In this document: positions 13,147 through 22,442 of the stretch, piece after piece
Numbering within the stretch: position 1 is the first letter of the stretch
Layout: every line of letters starts with the position of its first letter
NCBI GenBank assembly: GCA_008973525.1
Contig: WACJ01000267.1
Coordinates: 1-64,000, forward strand
DNA length: 64,000 bases
Reading direction: 5' to 3'
Source: Stenopsyche tienmushanensis
Lineage: Eukaryota; Arthropoda; Insecta; Trichoptera; Stenopsychidae
Made by a program: the position numbers and the translations under genes
Notes under the pieces: model-generated
Databases searched by the model: none
Told to the model about the DNA's origin: nothing
Seen by the model: the letters and a program-made list of their open reading frames with translations, nothing else

Positions 13147-13520
13147 TTAATAATAAAATATTGTTTAATCAAGTTGCACCATTTGCCAGATTTTTTTAAA
13201 TAGTGTAATGAAAAAGCTTACAATTTTCAATAGATTTTACATATATTTTATATTTGATTTATAGGGGGGAAAAGGTTACATGAAACCCCTTTACAAATGT
13301 ATTTTATTTTCTTAACCTAACTTATAGACTAAAATATACAACGCAATCAAACAAATATCTTTTTATAGATACTTTGCTGAGTGTTGATATAAGTCGATTA
13401 GTGTGATATGAGACTTTTGTGCAGAAATTGTACATAAGCCTGTGAAAGTATTCCTGTATTGATGATAACTTATTTTTTTGTTTACGCAATTTTGTTGATG
13501 TTGGATGCAATTTTGGCAAC

Positions 13521-13526
13521 TTTATT
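13521..13526 (-). promoter_or_regulatory. Candidate polyA signal AATAAA, LRR gene A
   Basis: AATAAA on the minus strand about 400 nt beyond the present stop of gene A. The equivalent hexamer in unit 2 lies about 170 nt beyond the stop of gene B, consistent with gene A having lost its original 3' coding end. Confidence 0.45.
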
Positions 13527-13689
13527 CTAAATGAATGGAGTTTGTCAATGTTGATGTTCAAATATTTTGTTCCAGACGGAACATTATGGGACAAATCAAT
13601 GTTTTATAGAATCATAGTTTGATGAAAGCCAAAAAAGCACTGCGTTGACGAAAATACGAGTGCAGCGCCAAAATGATGGATTGGCGTGA

Positions 13690-13925
13690 AATCAAAAGTA
13701 TTATCTTTAAAAATTTACTGTAACAAACGTTGAAGATTTGCTATATTCTGATAATATTTTTTTTGTAGTCGTACTTAATTCGTTAGAGATAATAGTTCAA
13801 GTTTTATCAAACCTTAAAATGCATTATCTGCTACTGAATGTATCACATTCTTTGTGAAATGCAACCATTTGAGCGATTTCTATCCGATTAATATTTTACT
13901 TGTAATAATGTTTATTTTGTTAAAA
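13690..13925 (-). pseudogene. Residual 3' coding sequence of LRR gene A
   Basis: This segment aligns with the last LRRs and C-terminus of gene B (16915-17155), including the same TTTAAAAATTTACTGTAAC end, but is out of frame with gene A. Compared with gene B, roughly 60-115 bp around 13925-13960 are deleted or replaced, which shifts the frame and creates an early stop. It is now probably 3' untranslated sequence. Confidence 0.7.
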
Positions 13926-15545
13926 TCAAGATACAGATAGAGTTGCATGAGACATGCAAATAAATTGCGAATTCAGCCCCGAAAATGTTTCATTTGTAAT
14001 TACATCTATTTTGTTATTACCGAGATCCATGTATTCGAGTTTGGCCAAATCTAAAAACGCGTTATCTGCTATTGAACTTATCGAATTGTTTGCAAGATTC
14101 AATAAATTCAGCGAATTTAACCCGATGAATGTTTCATTTGTAATTGCACTTATTTTGTTTGAACTGAGGGACAACATTTCAAGTTTTGTCAAATCTGAAA
14201 ATGCATTATCTGCTATTGAGCTTATCGAATTATTCGAAAGATGCAACAAAGTCAGCGGTTTCAACCCCATGAATGTTTTAGTTGTTATTGCACTTATTTT
14301 GTTTGAACTGAGGAACAACTTTTCGAGTTTTGTCAAATCTGAAAATGCATTATCAGCTATTGAGCTTATCGAATTATTCGAAAGATGCAACAAAGTCAGC
14401 GGTTTCAACCGCATGAATGTTTTAATTGTTATTGCACTTATTTTGTTAGAATTGAGGAACAACTTTTCGAGTTTTGTCAAATCTGCAAATGCATTATCAG
14501 CTACTAAGCTTATCAGATTGTCTGTGAGATGCAACAAAGTCAGCGATTTCAATCCAATGAATGTTTCATTTGTAATGACATTTATTTTATTTGCGCCGAG
14601 AATCAAAATTTCAAGTTTTGCCAAATTTGAAAATGCATTATCTGCTACTGAGCTTATCGAATTATTAGACAGATGCAACGATGTCAGCGGTTTCAACCCC
14701 TTGAATGTTTTAGTTGTAATTATATTTATTTTGTTAGAATCGAGATACATGTTCTGAAGTTTTGTCAAATCTGCAAATGCATTATCAGCTACAGAGCTTA
14801 TCAGATTGTCTGTGAGATGCAACAATGTCAGCGATTTCAATCCGAAGAATGTTTCATTTGTAATGACATTTATTTTATTTGCGCTGAGAACTAAAAATTC
14901 AAGTTTTGCCAAATTTAAAAACGCATTATCTTCTATTGAGCTGATAACATTGTTTGATAGATCTAACGAAGCCAGCGAATTCAACCCGATGAATGTTTTG
15001 TGCGTAATTACATTTAATTTGTTAGAACTGAGATTCATATATTTAAGTTTTGCTAAATCCGAAAACGTATTATCTTCTACTAAATCTATCAAATTGTTTG
15101 AGAGAAACAAATAAGTCAGCGAATTCAACCCAATTAATGTTTTGTTTGTTAATGCATTTATGTTGTTATTTTCGAGTGATAATTCTTCAAGATTTTTTAA
15201 TTCCTGGAAAATATAATTAGGCACCCATCTTATACAATTAGAATCTTCATTGGCGCTCAATTGGCTGTAGTTTTTATCTACAAATATAATTAATTTCTTT
15301 AATTCTGTTAGATTGAATGTATTGTTGCTATTCAAATTATGTTCCATTGAAAGTTTCGGGATCGAATTGTAGGTGATATTAAAATTTGATTCATGCTTGT
15401 CGGATTCATCTGCAATTCTATCAATACATGGAAGTGATCTATTATGAGGTAAGCATGCAAATTCAATCCAACAAGAGAGAAAATATTGACTCTTAGCTAT
15501 GTGTATATAAGTAAATAATACAAGCAGATATCGAATTAACGTCAT
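13926..15545 (-). CDS. Secreted leucine-rich-repeat protein A (C-terminally truncated)
   Basis: Single-exon frame of 539 residues starting at a genuine ATG (15543-15545). Residues 1-19 form a signal peptide (hydrophobic YLLVLFTYI core, likely cut after AKS). A Cys-containing N-terminal region follows (Cys 25, 31, 40 and one in SNCIRW), then about 17 LRRs of 24 residues from about residue 113. Repeats alternate between a GLxSLTxLxLSNNxISSxADNAF type and a DLAKLExLxLxxNKINVITNETF type, giving a 48-residue superunit. N-glycosylation sequons are frequent. No transmembrane segment, Ig domain or Cys-rich LRR cap is visible, so the product is probably secreted; its ligand is unknown. The last residues (SQFICMSHATLSVS) are a frameshifted tail not seen in the paralogue. 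I do not recognise the family beyond typical extracellular LRRs. Long plus-strand frames across this region are antisense shadows of the repeats. Confidence 0.8.
   Translation of the reverse strand: MTLIRYLLVLFTYIHIAKSQYFLSCWIEFACLPHNRSLPCIDRIADESDKHESNFNITYNSIPKLSMEHNLNSNNTFNLTELKKLIIFVDKNYSQLSANEDSNCIRWVPNYIFQELKNLEELSLENNNINALTNKTLIGLNSLTYLFLSNNLIDLVEDNTFSDLAKLKYMNLSSNKLNVITHKTFIGLNSLASLDLSNNVISSIEDNAFLNLAKLEFLVLSANKINVITNETFFGLKSLTLLHLTDNLISSVADNAFADLTKLQNMYLDSNKINIITTKTFKGLKPLTSLHLSNNSISSVADNAFSNLAKLEILILGANKINVITNETFIGLKSLTLLHLTDNLISLVADNAFADLTKLEKLFLNSNKISAITIKTFMRLKPLTLLHLSNNSISSIADNAFSDLTKLEKLFLSSNKISAITTKTFMGLKPLTLLHLSNNSISSIADNAFSDLTKLEMLSLSSNKISAITNETFIGLNSLNLLNLANNSISSIADNAFLDLAKLEYMDLGNNKIDVITNETFSGLNSQFICMSHATLSVS
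14179..14466 (-). repeat. Recent 144-bp tandem duplication inside LRR gene A
   Basis: Segments 14179-14322 and 14323-14466 are the same length and differ at only about six positions. Each encodes one 48-residue pair of LRRs (DLTKLEKLFL...SIADNAFS). Other repeat pairs in the gene are much more diverged, so this looks like the latest unequal crossover or replication slip. Confidence 0.85.
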
Positions 15546-15667
15546 TGTCGTTTAAAGTGGATAGTATACGTCTCAAATTTAGCAAGAAGAGACTAAATGT
15601 ATAAAATAATCCTGAATATTGGTGGTCAGAAGAAACTCGTTTTGGCTGAAGGACACTTAGATCAGAG

Positions 15668-15700
15668 GCTGCTTAGATCAGTCTCATAAAGCAGCCACTC
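15668..15700. repeat. Small inverted repeat upstream of LRR gene A
   Basis: GGCTGCTT and AAAGCAGCC flank a short loop about 130 bp upstream of the start codon. The same element is conserved about 130 bp upstream of gene B (18789-18820), within a well-preserved upstream region. It may be regulatory, but no transcription-factor site is recognised. Confidence 0.35.
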
Positions 15701-16738
15701 CCACAAATCGGTTAATTAATATTCCAATGACGCTATAAAGAACAAATAAACATACATGTACAATTTGACCGATTTTACAGCAAGATTTTTGAACCGGAAC
15801 GATACAACATTACGAAAATAAAGAATATTCAATGGGTTTGGATTACCTTATAGAGACAGTTGTAGAAGAATTCGGTATTTTAGCAGCATTGATGGCAAAT
15901 ATTGACTGAATCACGACTCTTGTATGAATACCAAAATATAGGCAAGAGAGCTATGGACATTGTCTCGCTCAGATACAACTGCACAGTATCAAGTAGTTAG
16001 CTCAGATACTAGTTTTACATAGTCATTCTATCAGTACAAGAATCCTATAATTATGGGATATATAAATCTGGGTTTCTCAAACCATGTGAAAAACTGGCGT
16101 TTCGCGAAAAACTAATGGAATACGTCAATCGAATTAATTTGGCAGGAATTATTCAATATTGATCTCAGGGCAATATAATTATAAAGTCAAGAAAAATCGT
16201 CAGTAAAATTTGAAAACGTATTTTAGCACCTTTAACCTGACGAAATGCCTAAAATCTACCGTTACGTTTCACCGTTATAGATTTTAAATGAGAAAATAAA
16301 ACGGTCACGTTTACGGCTTAAATATTAAAACTATTTTTAAAAAAAATACGCACAAACTTTTGGACTGACCTGATACATTCACATTTACATTAAAATATAG
16401 TTTAATTTTTTTTTTTAAATTTATATTTCTATCCTCATCCTAATTCAAAATACATATTCCATTTTTCAATAGATTTTACATATATTTTATAATATATTTG
16501 ATTTATAGGGGGAAAAGGTTACATAAAACCCCTTTACAAATGTATTTTATTTTCTTAGTCTAACTTATAGACTAAAATATACAACGCAATCAAACAATTG
16601 TTTTCTCATAAATACTTTGCTGAGTGTTGATATAAATCGATTGGTGTGTGAAAGTATTCCTGTATTGATGATAACTTATTTTTTGTTTACGCTTTCGATA
16701 TTAGTATATGGAAAGATGTTGGATGCAATTTTTGCAAC

Positions 16739-16744
16739 TTTATT
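16739..16744 (-). promoter_or_regulatory. Candidate polyA signal AATAAA, LRR gene B
   Basis: AATAAA on the minus strand about 170 nt downstream of the gene B stop, with the same flanking text (CAACTTTATTCTAAAT on the plus strand) as in unit 1. Confidence 0.5.
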
Positions 16745-16914
16745 CTAAATTAATGGAGTTCGTCAATGTTGATGTTCCGTATTTTGTTCCATTATGGGAT
16801 AAATCAATGTTTTATAGATTCATAGTTTGATGAAAGCCAAAAAAGCACTGCGTTGACGAAAATACGAGTGCAGCGCCAAAATGATGGATCAGCGTTAAAT
16901 CAAAAGTATTATCT

Positions 16915-18666
16915 TTAAAAATTTACTGTAACAGACGTTGAAGATTTACTATATTCTGATAATATTTTTTTTGTAATCGTACTTAATTCGTTAATGTAGA
17001 GAGACAATAGTTTAAGTTTTGTCAAACCTAAAAATGCATTATCTGCTACTGAATGTATCACATTGTTAGTGAGACGCAACCATTGAAGCGATTTCAATCC
17101 GATGAATGTTCTATTTGTAATAACGCTTATTATGTTAAAATCGAGAGACAAACTGTCAAGTTTTACCAAATGTGAAAACGCGTCATCTGCTATTGCTTCT
17201 ATCAAATTGTTTGATAGATCCAAATAAGTCAGCGAATTCAACCCCGAGAATGTTTCATTTGTAATTACATCTATTCTGTTACTGCCGAGATCCATGTATT
17301 CGAGTTTGGCCAAATCTAAAAATGCGTTGTCTGCTATTGAGCTGATCGTACTGTTTGCGAGATTCAATGAAGTCAGCGAATGCAATCCGATGAATGTATT
17401 TTTTGTAATTGTGATTATTTTGTTAGAATGGAAGTTTATGGTTTGAAGTTTGGCTAAATTTGAGAATGTATTATCGGCTATTGAGTTTATCATATTGTTT
17501 TTGAGATACAACACAGTCAGCGAATTTAACCCGTTGAATGTTTCATTTGTAATGACATTTATTTTATTTTCGCCGAGAATCAAAATTTCAAGTTTTGCCA
17601 AATTTGAAAATGCATTATCTGCTACTGAACTTATCGAATTATTCGAGAGATGCAACAAAGTCAGCGATTTCAACCCCATGAATGTTTCATTTGTAATTAC
17701 ATCTATTCTGTTAGAATCGAGGTATATGTTTCGAAGTTTTGTCAAATCTGCAAATGCATTATCAGCTACTGAGCTTATCATATTGTCTGTGAGATGCAAT
17801 GAAGTCAGCGATTTCAATCCTATGAATGCTTCATTTGTAATGACATTTATTTGATTTGCACTGAGAATCAAAACTTCAAGTTTTGCCAAATTTGAAAATA
17901 CATTATCTGCTAATGAGCTTATAACATTGTTTGATAAATCCAACGAAGCCAGCGATTTCAATCCGGTGAATGTTTTGTTTGTAATTACGTTTATTTTATT
18001 AGGATTGAGATCCAGTATTTCAAGTTTTTCCAAATCTGAAAACGCATTATCTTCTACTGAACTGATAACATTGTTTGCGAGTTCAAGCTCAGTCAGCGAA
18101 TTCAACCCAATGAATGTTTTGTTTGTAATTACATTTAATTTGTTAGAATTGAGATTCATATATTTAAGTTTTGCTAAATCCGAAAACGTATTATCTTCCA
18201 CTGAGTCTATCAAATTGTTTGAGAGATACAAATAAGTCAGCGAATTCAACCCAATTAATGTTTTGTTTGTTAATGCATTTATGTTGTTACTTTCGAGTGA
18301 TAATTCTTCAAGATTTTTTAATTCCTGGAAAATATAATTAGGCACCCATCTTATACAATTTGAATCTTCATTTGGGCTCAATTGGCTGTAGTTTTTATCT
18401 ACAAATATAGTTAATTTCTTTAATTCTGTTAGATTGAATGTATTGTTGCTATTCAAATTATGTTCAATTGAAAGTGTCGGAATCGAATTGTAGGTGATAT
18501 TAACATTTGATTCTTGTTTGTCGGATTCATCTGCAATTCTATCAATACATGGAAGTGATCCATTATGAGGTAAGCATGCAAATTCAATCCAACAAGAGAG
18601 AAAATATTGACTCTTAGCTAAGTGTATATAAGTAAATAATACAAGCAGATATCGATTGAATGTCAT
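16915..18666 (-). CDS. Secreted leucine-rich-repeat protein B
   Basis: Single-exon frame of 583 residues with ATG at 18664-18666 and a TAA stop. The signal peptide (MTFNRYLLVLFTYIHLAKS) and N-terminal region are nearly identical to protein A: Cys 25, 31 and 40, then SNCIRWVPNYIF. About 19 LRRs of 24 residues follow, again alternating between two types. The last repeats (GLKSLQWLRLTNNVIHSVADNAFL, then GLTKLKLLSLYINELSTI) end in a short polar tail EYSKSSTSVTVNF. There is no Cys-rich C-terminal cap, no transmembrane helix and no GPI-type tail, so secretion is the simplest prediction. The role is unknown; extracellular LRR proteins commonly act in adhesion, recognition or immunity, but nothing here decides between these. 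Compared with A, this copy has a different order of internal repeats, consistent with gain and loss of 48-residue units. Confidence 0.87.
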   Translation of the reverse strand: MTFNRYLLVLFTYIHLAKSQYFLSCWIEFACLPHNGSLPCIDRIADESDKQESNVNITYNSIPTLSIEHNLNSNNTFNLTELKKLTIFVDKNYSQLSPNEDSNCIRWVPNYIFQELKNLEELSLESNNINALTNKTLIGLNSLTYLYLSNNLIDSVEDNTFSDLAKLKYMNLNSNKLNVITNKTFIGLNSLTELELANNVISSVEDNAFSDLEKLEILDLNPNKINVITNKTFTGLKSLASLDLSNNVISSLADNVFSNLAKLEVLILSANQINVITNEAFIGLKSLTSLHLTDNMISSVADNAFADLTKLRNIYLDSNRIDVITNETFMGLKSLTLLHLSNNSISSVADNAFSNLAKLEILILGENKINVITNETFNGLNSLTVLYLKNNMINSIADNTFSNLAKLQTINFHSNKIITITKNTFIGLHSLTSLNLANSTISSIADNAFLDLAKLEYMDLGSNRIDVITNETFSGLNSLTYLDLSNNLIEAIADDAFSHLVKLDSLSLDFNIISVITNRTFIGLKSLQWLRLTNNVIHSVADNAFLGLTKLKLLSLYINELSTITKKILSEYSKSSTSVTVNF

Positions 18667-19452
18667 TGTCGTTTAAAGCGGATAGTATACGTCTCAACTT
18701 TAGCAAGAAGAGACTAAATGTATAAAATAATCCTGATTATTGGTGGTCAGAAGAAACTCGTTTTGGCTGAAGGACACTTAGATCAGAGGCTGCTTAGATC
18801 AGTCTCATAAAGCAGCCACTCCCACAAAACGGTTGATTAATATTCCAATGACGCTATAAAGAACAAATAAACATACATGTACAATTTGAGCGATTTTACA
18901 GCAAGGATTTTGAACCGGAACGATACATCATTACGAAAATAAAGAATATTCAATGGGTTTGGATTACCTTATAGAGACAGTTGTAGAAGAATTCGGTTTT
19001 TTAACAGCATTAATGGTAAATATTGACTGAATCTCGACTCTTGTATGAATCCCAAAATATAGACAAGACAGCTGTGGACGCTGTCTCGCTCAGATTCAAC
19101 TGGGCAGTGTCAAGTAGCTGGCTCAGATACTAGTCTTATATAGCCGTTCTATCAGCACGAGAATTCTATAATTATGGGATATATAAATCTTGGTTTCTCA
19201 AACCAAGTGAAACATTGGCGTTCCATGGAATACTATAGAAAATCTGCCAATCATATTAATTTGGCAGTAATTATTCAATATTGATCTCAGGGCAAAATAA
19301 TTATACAATCAGAAAAATCTTCAATGAAATTTGAAGACGTATTTTTGGGCACCTTTAACCTTTAGCCTGACGGCATACCTAAAATCTACCGTTACATCAC
19401 CGTTATAGATTATAAATGTGAAATTAAAACGATCACGTTTACGGCTTAAATA

Positions 19453-20685
19453 TTTTACTATAACAAGTTTATCACCATTTTATTTCGGTAAATTTTAATG
19501 ACGTTGATCAAGTCAATGTTTTGATGTAAATTACACAAAAAGTAATTATTGATTGTATGCGTTTATGTAGCGGTAAATTTAAGCCGCAACGTAGAGCGAA
19601 GGTGCATGCGGGTTCGTTCTTTTATCGAGCCGTAAAGTTGCAAAGCGGAGAGAAGATGGTGATTGGGTGTCGATGATATTTTTCGTTTTTCTTCAAATTT
19701 AACATAATTTGCATATTAGATAATCCAAATAAAAAAGTCGTTTTTTTAATAAAATAAGTATTTATTTATTTCATAGATACAATCTATTTTCCTTCAGAAG
19801 CTACAACCTTTTCCTATCTTTTTAATAATTTAATGTAAAACTGCATTGAGAAAAATTGAATTTGAAATGAAAAATACCGAATTTGATTTGTAAAATATTT
19901 CATTTTGATTTTTAAAAAATTAGGGGGCAACCAATTTATATTTGCACACGGATTACCAAGCCCCTAGATGCGCCCCTGAGTGCAATTCATAAGTTATATC
20001 CCGAAAAATGATAATATTTATTGTGAATAATTAAAATGTCCCTTGCAAAAATTTGTCGATCTAAAAACTTGATCGGAAATATCCATCCAAAGTTTGCTGC
20101 TTTACATATTTTATCTTTTCCTCGAGCCGCCTATAACAATATACATATAATCTCATTCATTTTTCAAGTAAACTTTTGAGCTTCTGGATTTTCTATGAGA
20201 ATTTGAAGCTCCGTTTCATAATATGAAAATGCTTCCACCGATCAGTATTAATTTTCGAAAAATCTTTTCATAAAGGTTTTGATCCATTTTTTGCAAATAT
20301 TGTCTTTGTTTGTATTAAGTAATCGTGGATATTTATACATACGCTCAAGGGATTTAAGCTAATAATTGTTTCCACGTTTATATATACTGAAAACCTTGTG
20401 TTCCCTGGGAGTTGTAAAAAGCGCAACGTTAAAGTATTCCCTATCTTGCACACTGCTGTATTTATGCATTGGATGCAATCGTTGAGGTTCTTATTCATGA
20501 ATGATGATGTCCTGGTTCTGCTCTGGACTTAATCTGGATTTAATGCGGCTTTAATCTGGCTAAAATCCTCTGCAATCATAAATACACTCTGAACAGTAAA
20601 CTTAACAACGTTTCTAGTGCATCAATTAAAGCATGAATCTATTATGATCTTTAAAATTGGTCCAAATATACTTATAGGCGATTTT
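19453..20685. other. Gene-free stretch
   Basis: No gene is supported. Near 19922-19980 a TTAGGGGGCAACC...GATGCGCCCCTGAG text resembles ends of common insect MITEs, and a loosely similar GCCCCC text lies near 38235, but no paired termini were found. Confidence 0.35.
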
Positions 20686-20689
20686 TTTT

Positions 20690-20965
20690 GCATGTTTTCA
20701 ATGTTTAGACTTTAAAACATATATTTTTTAAATAAATATCCAAAACTTCAATTATTTATTGAAGTTATGACTATTTTAGTGACACAGTAACTAAACCGGT
20801 CTTACCAGAATAAAATCTTATAACTACTTTTTTCACCACGGTTGACATGATTTCTCAAGTTTTAATACATTGATTTACTTTGGATTTAATAAAAATCTTT
20901 TTTATGTAATTTTCTATTGTTCCTACCAGATTTACATCAAAATTTTATTTTTAACTATTTTTAAA
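20690..20965 (+). repeat. Dispersed repeat family, copy 1 of 3
   Basis: This block matches, in inverse orientation, 50430-50700. Shared words include GGTTGACATGAT, TTTCTATTGTT and CTACCAGATTTA in the same order. A third, more diverged copy at about 39740-39860 shares the GAAGTTATGAC/GAATTATAGC and CCGGTC portion. No coding capacity is visible, so it is probably a non-autonomous transposon of unknown class. Confidence 0.55.
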
Positions 20966-22340
20966 AAATAAGATCAAAAAATGTTTTTTTAAACAGTCGC
21001 TATTTTGTAAAATATTTCTTTTCTTTCTTTGAAGTAGAAACTATAGCGATATATTTATTAATTAATATAATAATTAGAATCAAGGGTGAAATAATTTCAT
21101 ACATATTTTTAAGTTTATTAAGCACATGGCATTTTGAGATATACTGTGTATTACTCACCCCTCATTAATGGTATATCCCTTATATATCCTAAATCAAGGC
21201 GGTCATATTAAATGCCCTAACCCCTCACTATCCCGGGGTGGTTTTATTAATAAGTAACGGGCGAATAGGCAGGATCTCGTCTCCCGGCTATTAAGCGCCA
21301 CGTATCTGGTGTAACTTGGTAGACTATCCCACCTTAATTTTATTATCCAGAGATGAAAGACTGCTCCAGGCGCAGTACTCAAAAACGACCCGAATATATG
21401 CAGATTAGGCCTGGATTCGTGAATAGCTATTTAACTGTCCCATTAAGCATGGGATAGGCATATACGACTCGAAATCATGGAGTGCTTCCTTGGAAATGTC
21501 CATAATTATTGTGAGAATAACAGTGATTTTATTGTAGGCCCTAAACTCATCAAAATTCGACTCGAAAATAATTTCGGACTGCCAATAAAGTTTAATCGCT
21601 GTCATAATAGTGTGCCCCATAGTTAATAGTGTTAATCTAATTTGCAGAGTCAATGACTTGGGATTAGACACTTGGTAGACGTCGCTAGGATTCCTCAGTT
21701 GATTAAATGCTATCGAAGCCGAGGCACGAAGGTTTTAAGGGTGTCTTTTTTGAATAAATTCTCCTTCGTTCGCCCATCATAAACCCCTATAATCCACGAA
21801 GGTTGCGGAACTTCAATAATTCAAATTGTTTATTCGACTTTAAATGGTGTCTCAGAATGGAATGCATCATTTTTTAACGTCTCATATTTTCTAATGGCAT
21901 GTGGCAATAAAATAAACACGTATTATTTAAAATTAATTTATTACACAATAAACAAATTATACAATCGATATATTTCCGTAAAAAATCTACGTTATAAATA
22001 ATAAATACACTTCAATAGAACTGACATAATTTCTGATCATCATCATCAGTCATGCTTATTATAATAGATGATTCGATTCAAAAACGTATCCATATAGATA
22101 ATACTAGATACAAATAAAACTTTATAAAAATCAACGTATTCATATAATTCTTACATACAATTTGATCATAATTATTAAATATGGTTATAAATTAATTTAA
22201 TTGCACAATGTTTATAATTAGTGATATTTTCGATTTTCACAACTGCCTTAATGATTATGAAGTTGTGTTTAGATATGTATAAAAGAACTTCGATATAGTG
22301 GCTTCAAGTGGTGATTTTTTCGTCAAGTCATTCGATTTAC
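20966..22340. other. Gene-free stretch, possible 3' flank of the Kekkon gene
   Basis: No gene is recognised. Between about 21200 and 21350 GC-richer text (CCCGGGGTGG, AACGGGCGAATAGGC) interrupts the AT-rich background and could be conserved non-coding DNA. The distal part may be long 3' UTR of the neighbouring gene. Confidence 0.35.
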
Positions 22341-22355
22341 ACGAATAAAGGCAGA

Positions 22356-22361
22356 TTTATT
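22356..22361 (-). promoter_or_regulatory. Candidate polyA signal AATAAA for the Kekkon gene
   Basis: AATAAA on the minus strand about 80 nt downstream of the TAA stop at 22443-22445. It is the first perfect hexamer beyond the stop; longer 3' ends remain possible. Confidence 0.5.
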
Positions 22362-22442
22362 GTTTTTTAGAAATATAATATGTCATAAATAGATTACTAT
22401 GAAATCATTTGTAAAGGGTGTAAAAATATTTTTTTTAATCAT

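Larger units (their letters stand above)
13222..16332. repeat. Tandem duplication unit 1 (LRR gene A)
   Basis: This unit is repeated directly at 16462-19452. Similarity starts at CAATAGATTTTACATATATT and ends at ACGGCTTAAATATT in both, including 3' flank, gene and about 790 bp of upstream sequence. The two units are separated by about 130 bp. The high similarity of non-coding flanks points to a fairly recent segmental duplication. Confidence 0.9.
16462..19452. repeat. Tandem duplication unit 2 (LRR gene B)
   Basis: Direct copy of unit 1. Upstream sequence beyond the start codon (18667-19452) matches 15546-16332 closely with small substitutions and indels, and the 3' flank from 16462 matches from 13222. 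The copy keeps the longer coding sequence and is probably closer to the ancestral gene at its 3' end. Confidence 0.9.

Noticed and set aside
13954..14757. 267-codon plus-strand open frame
   Set aside because: It is antisense to LRR gene A and repeats with the same period; it has no independent domain.
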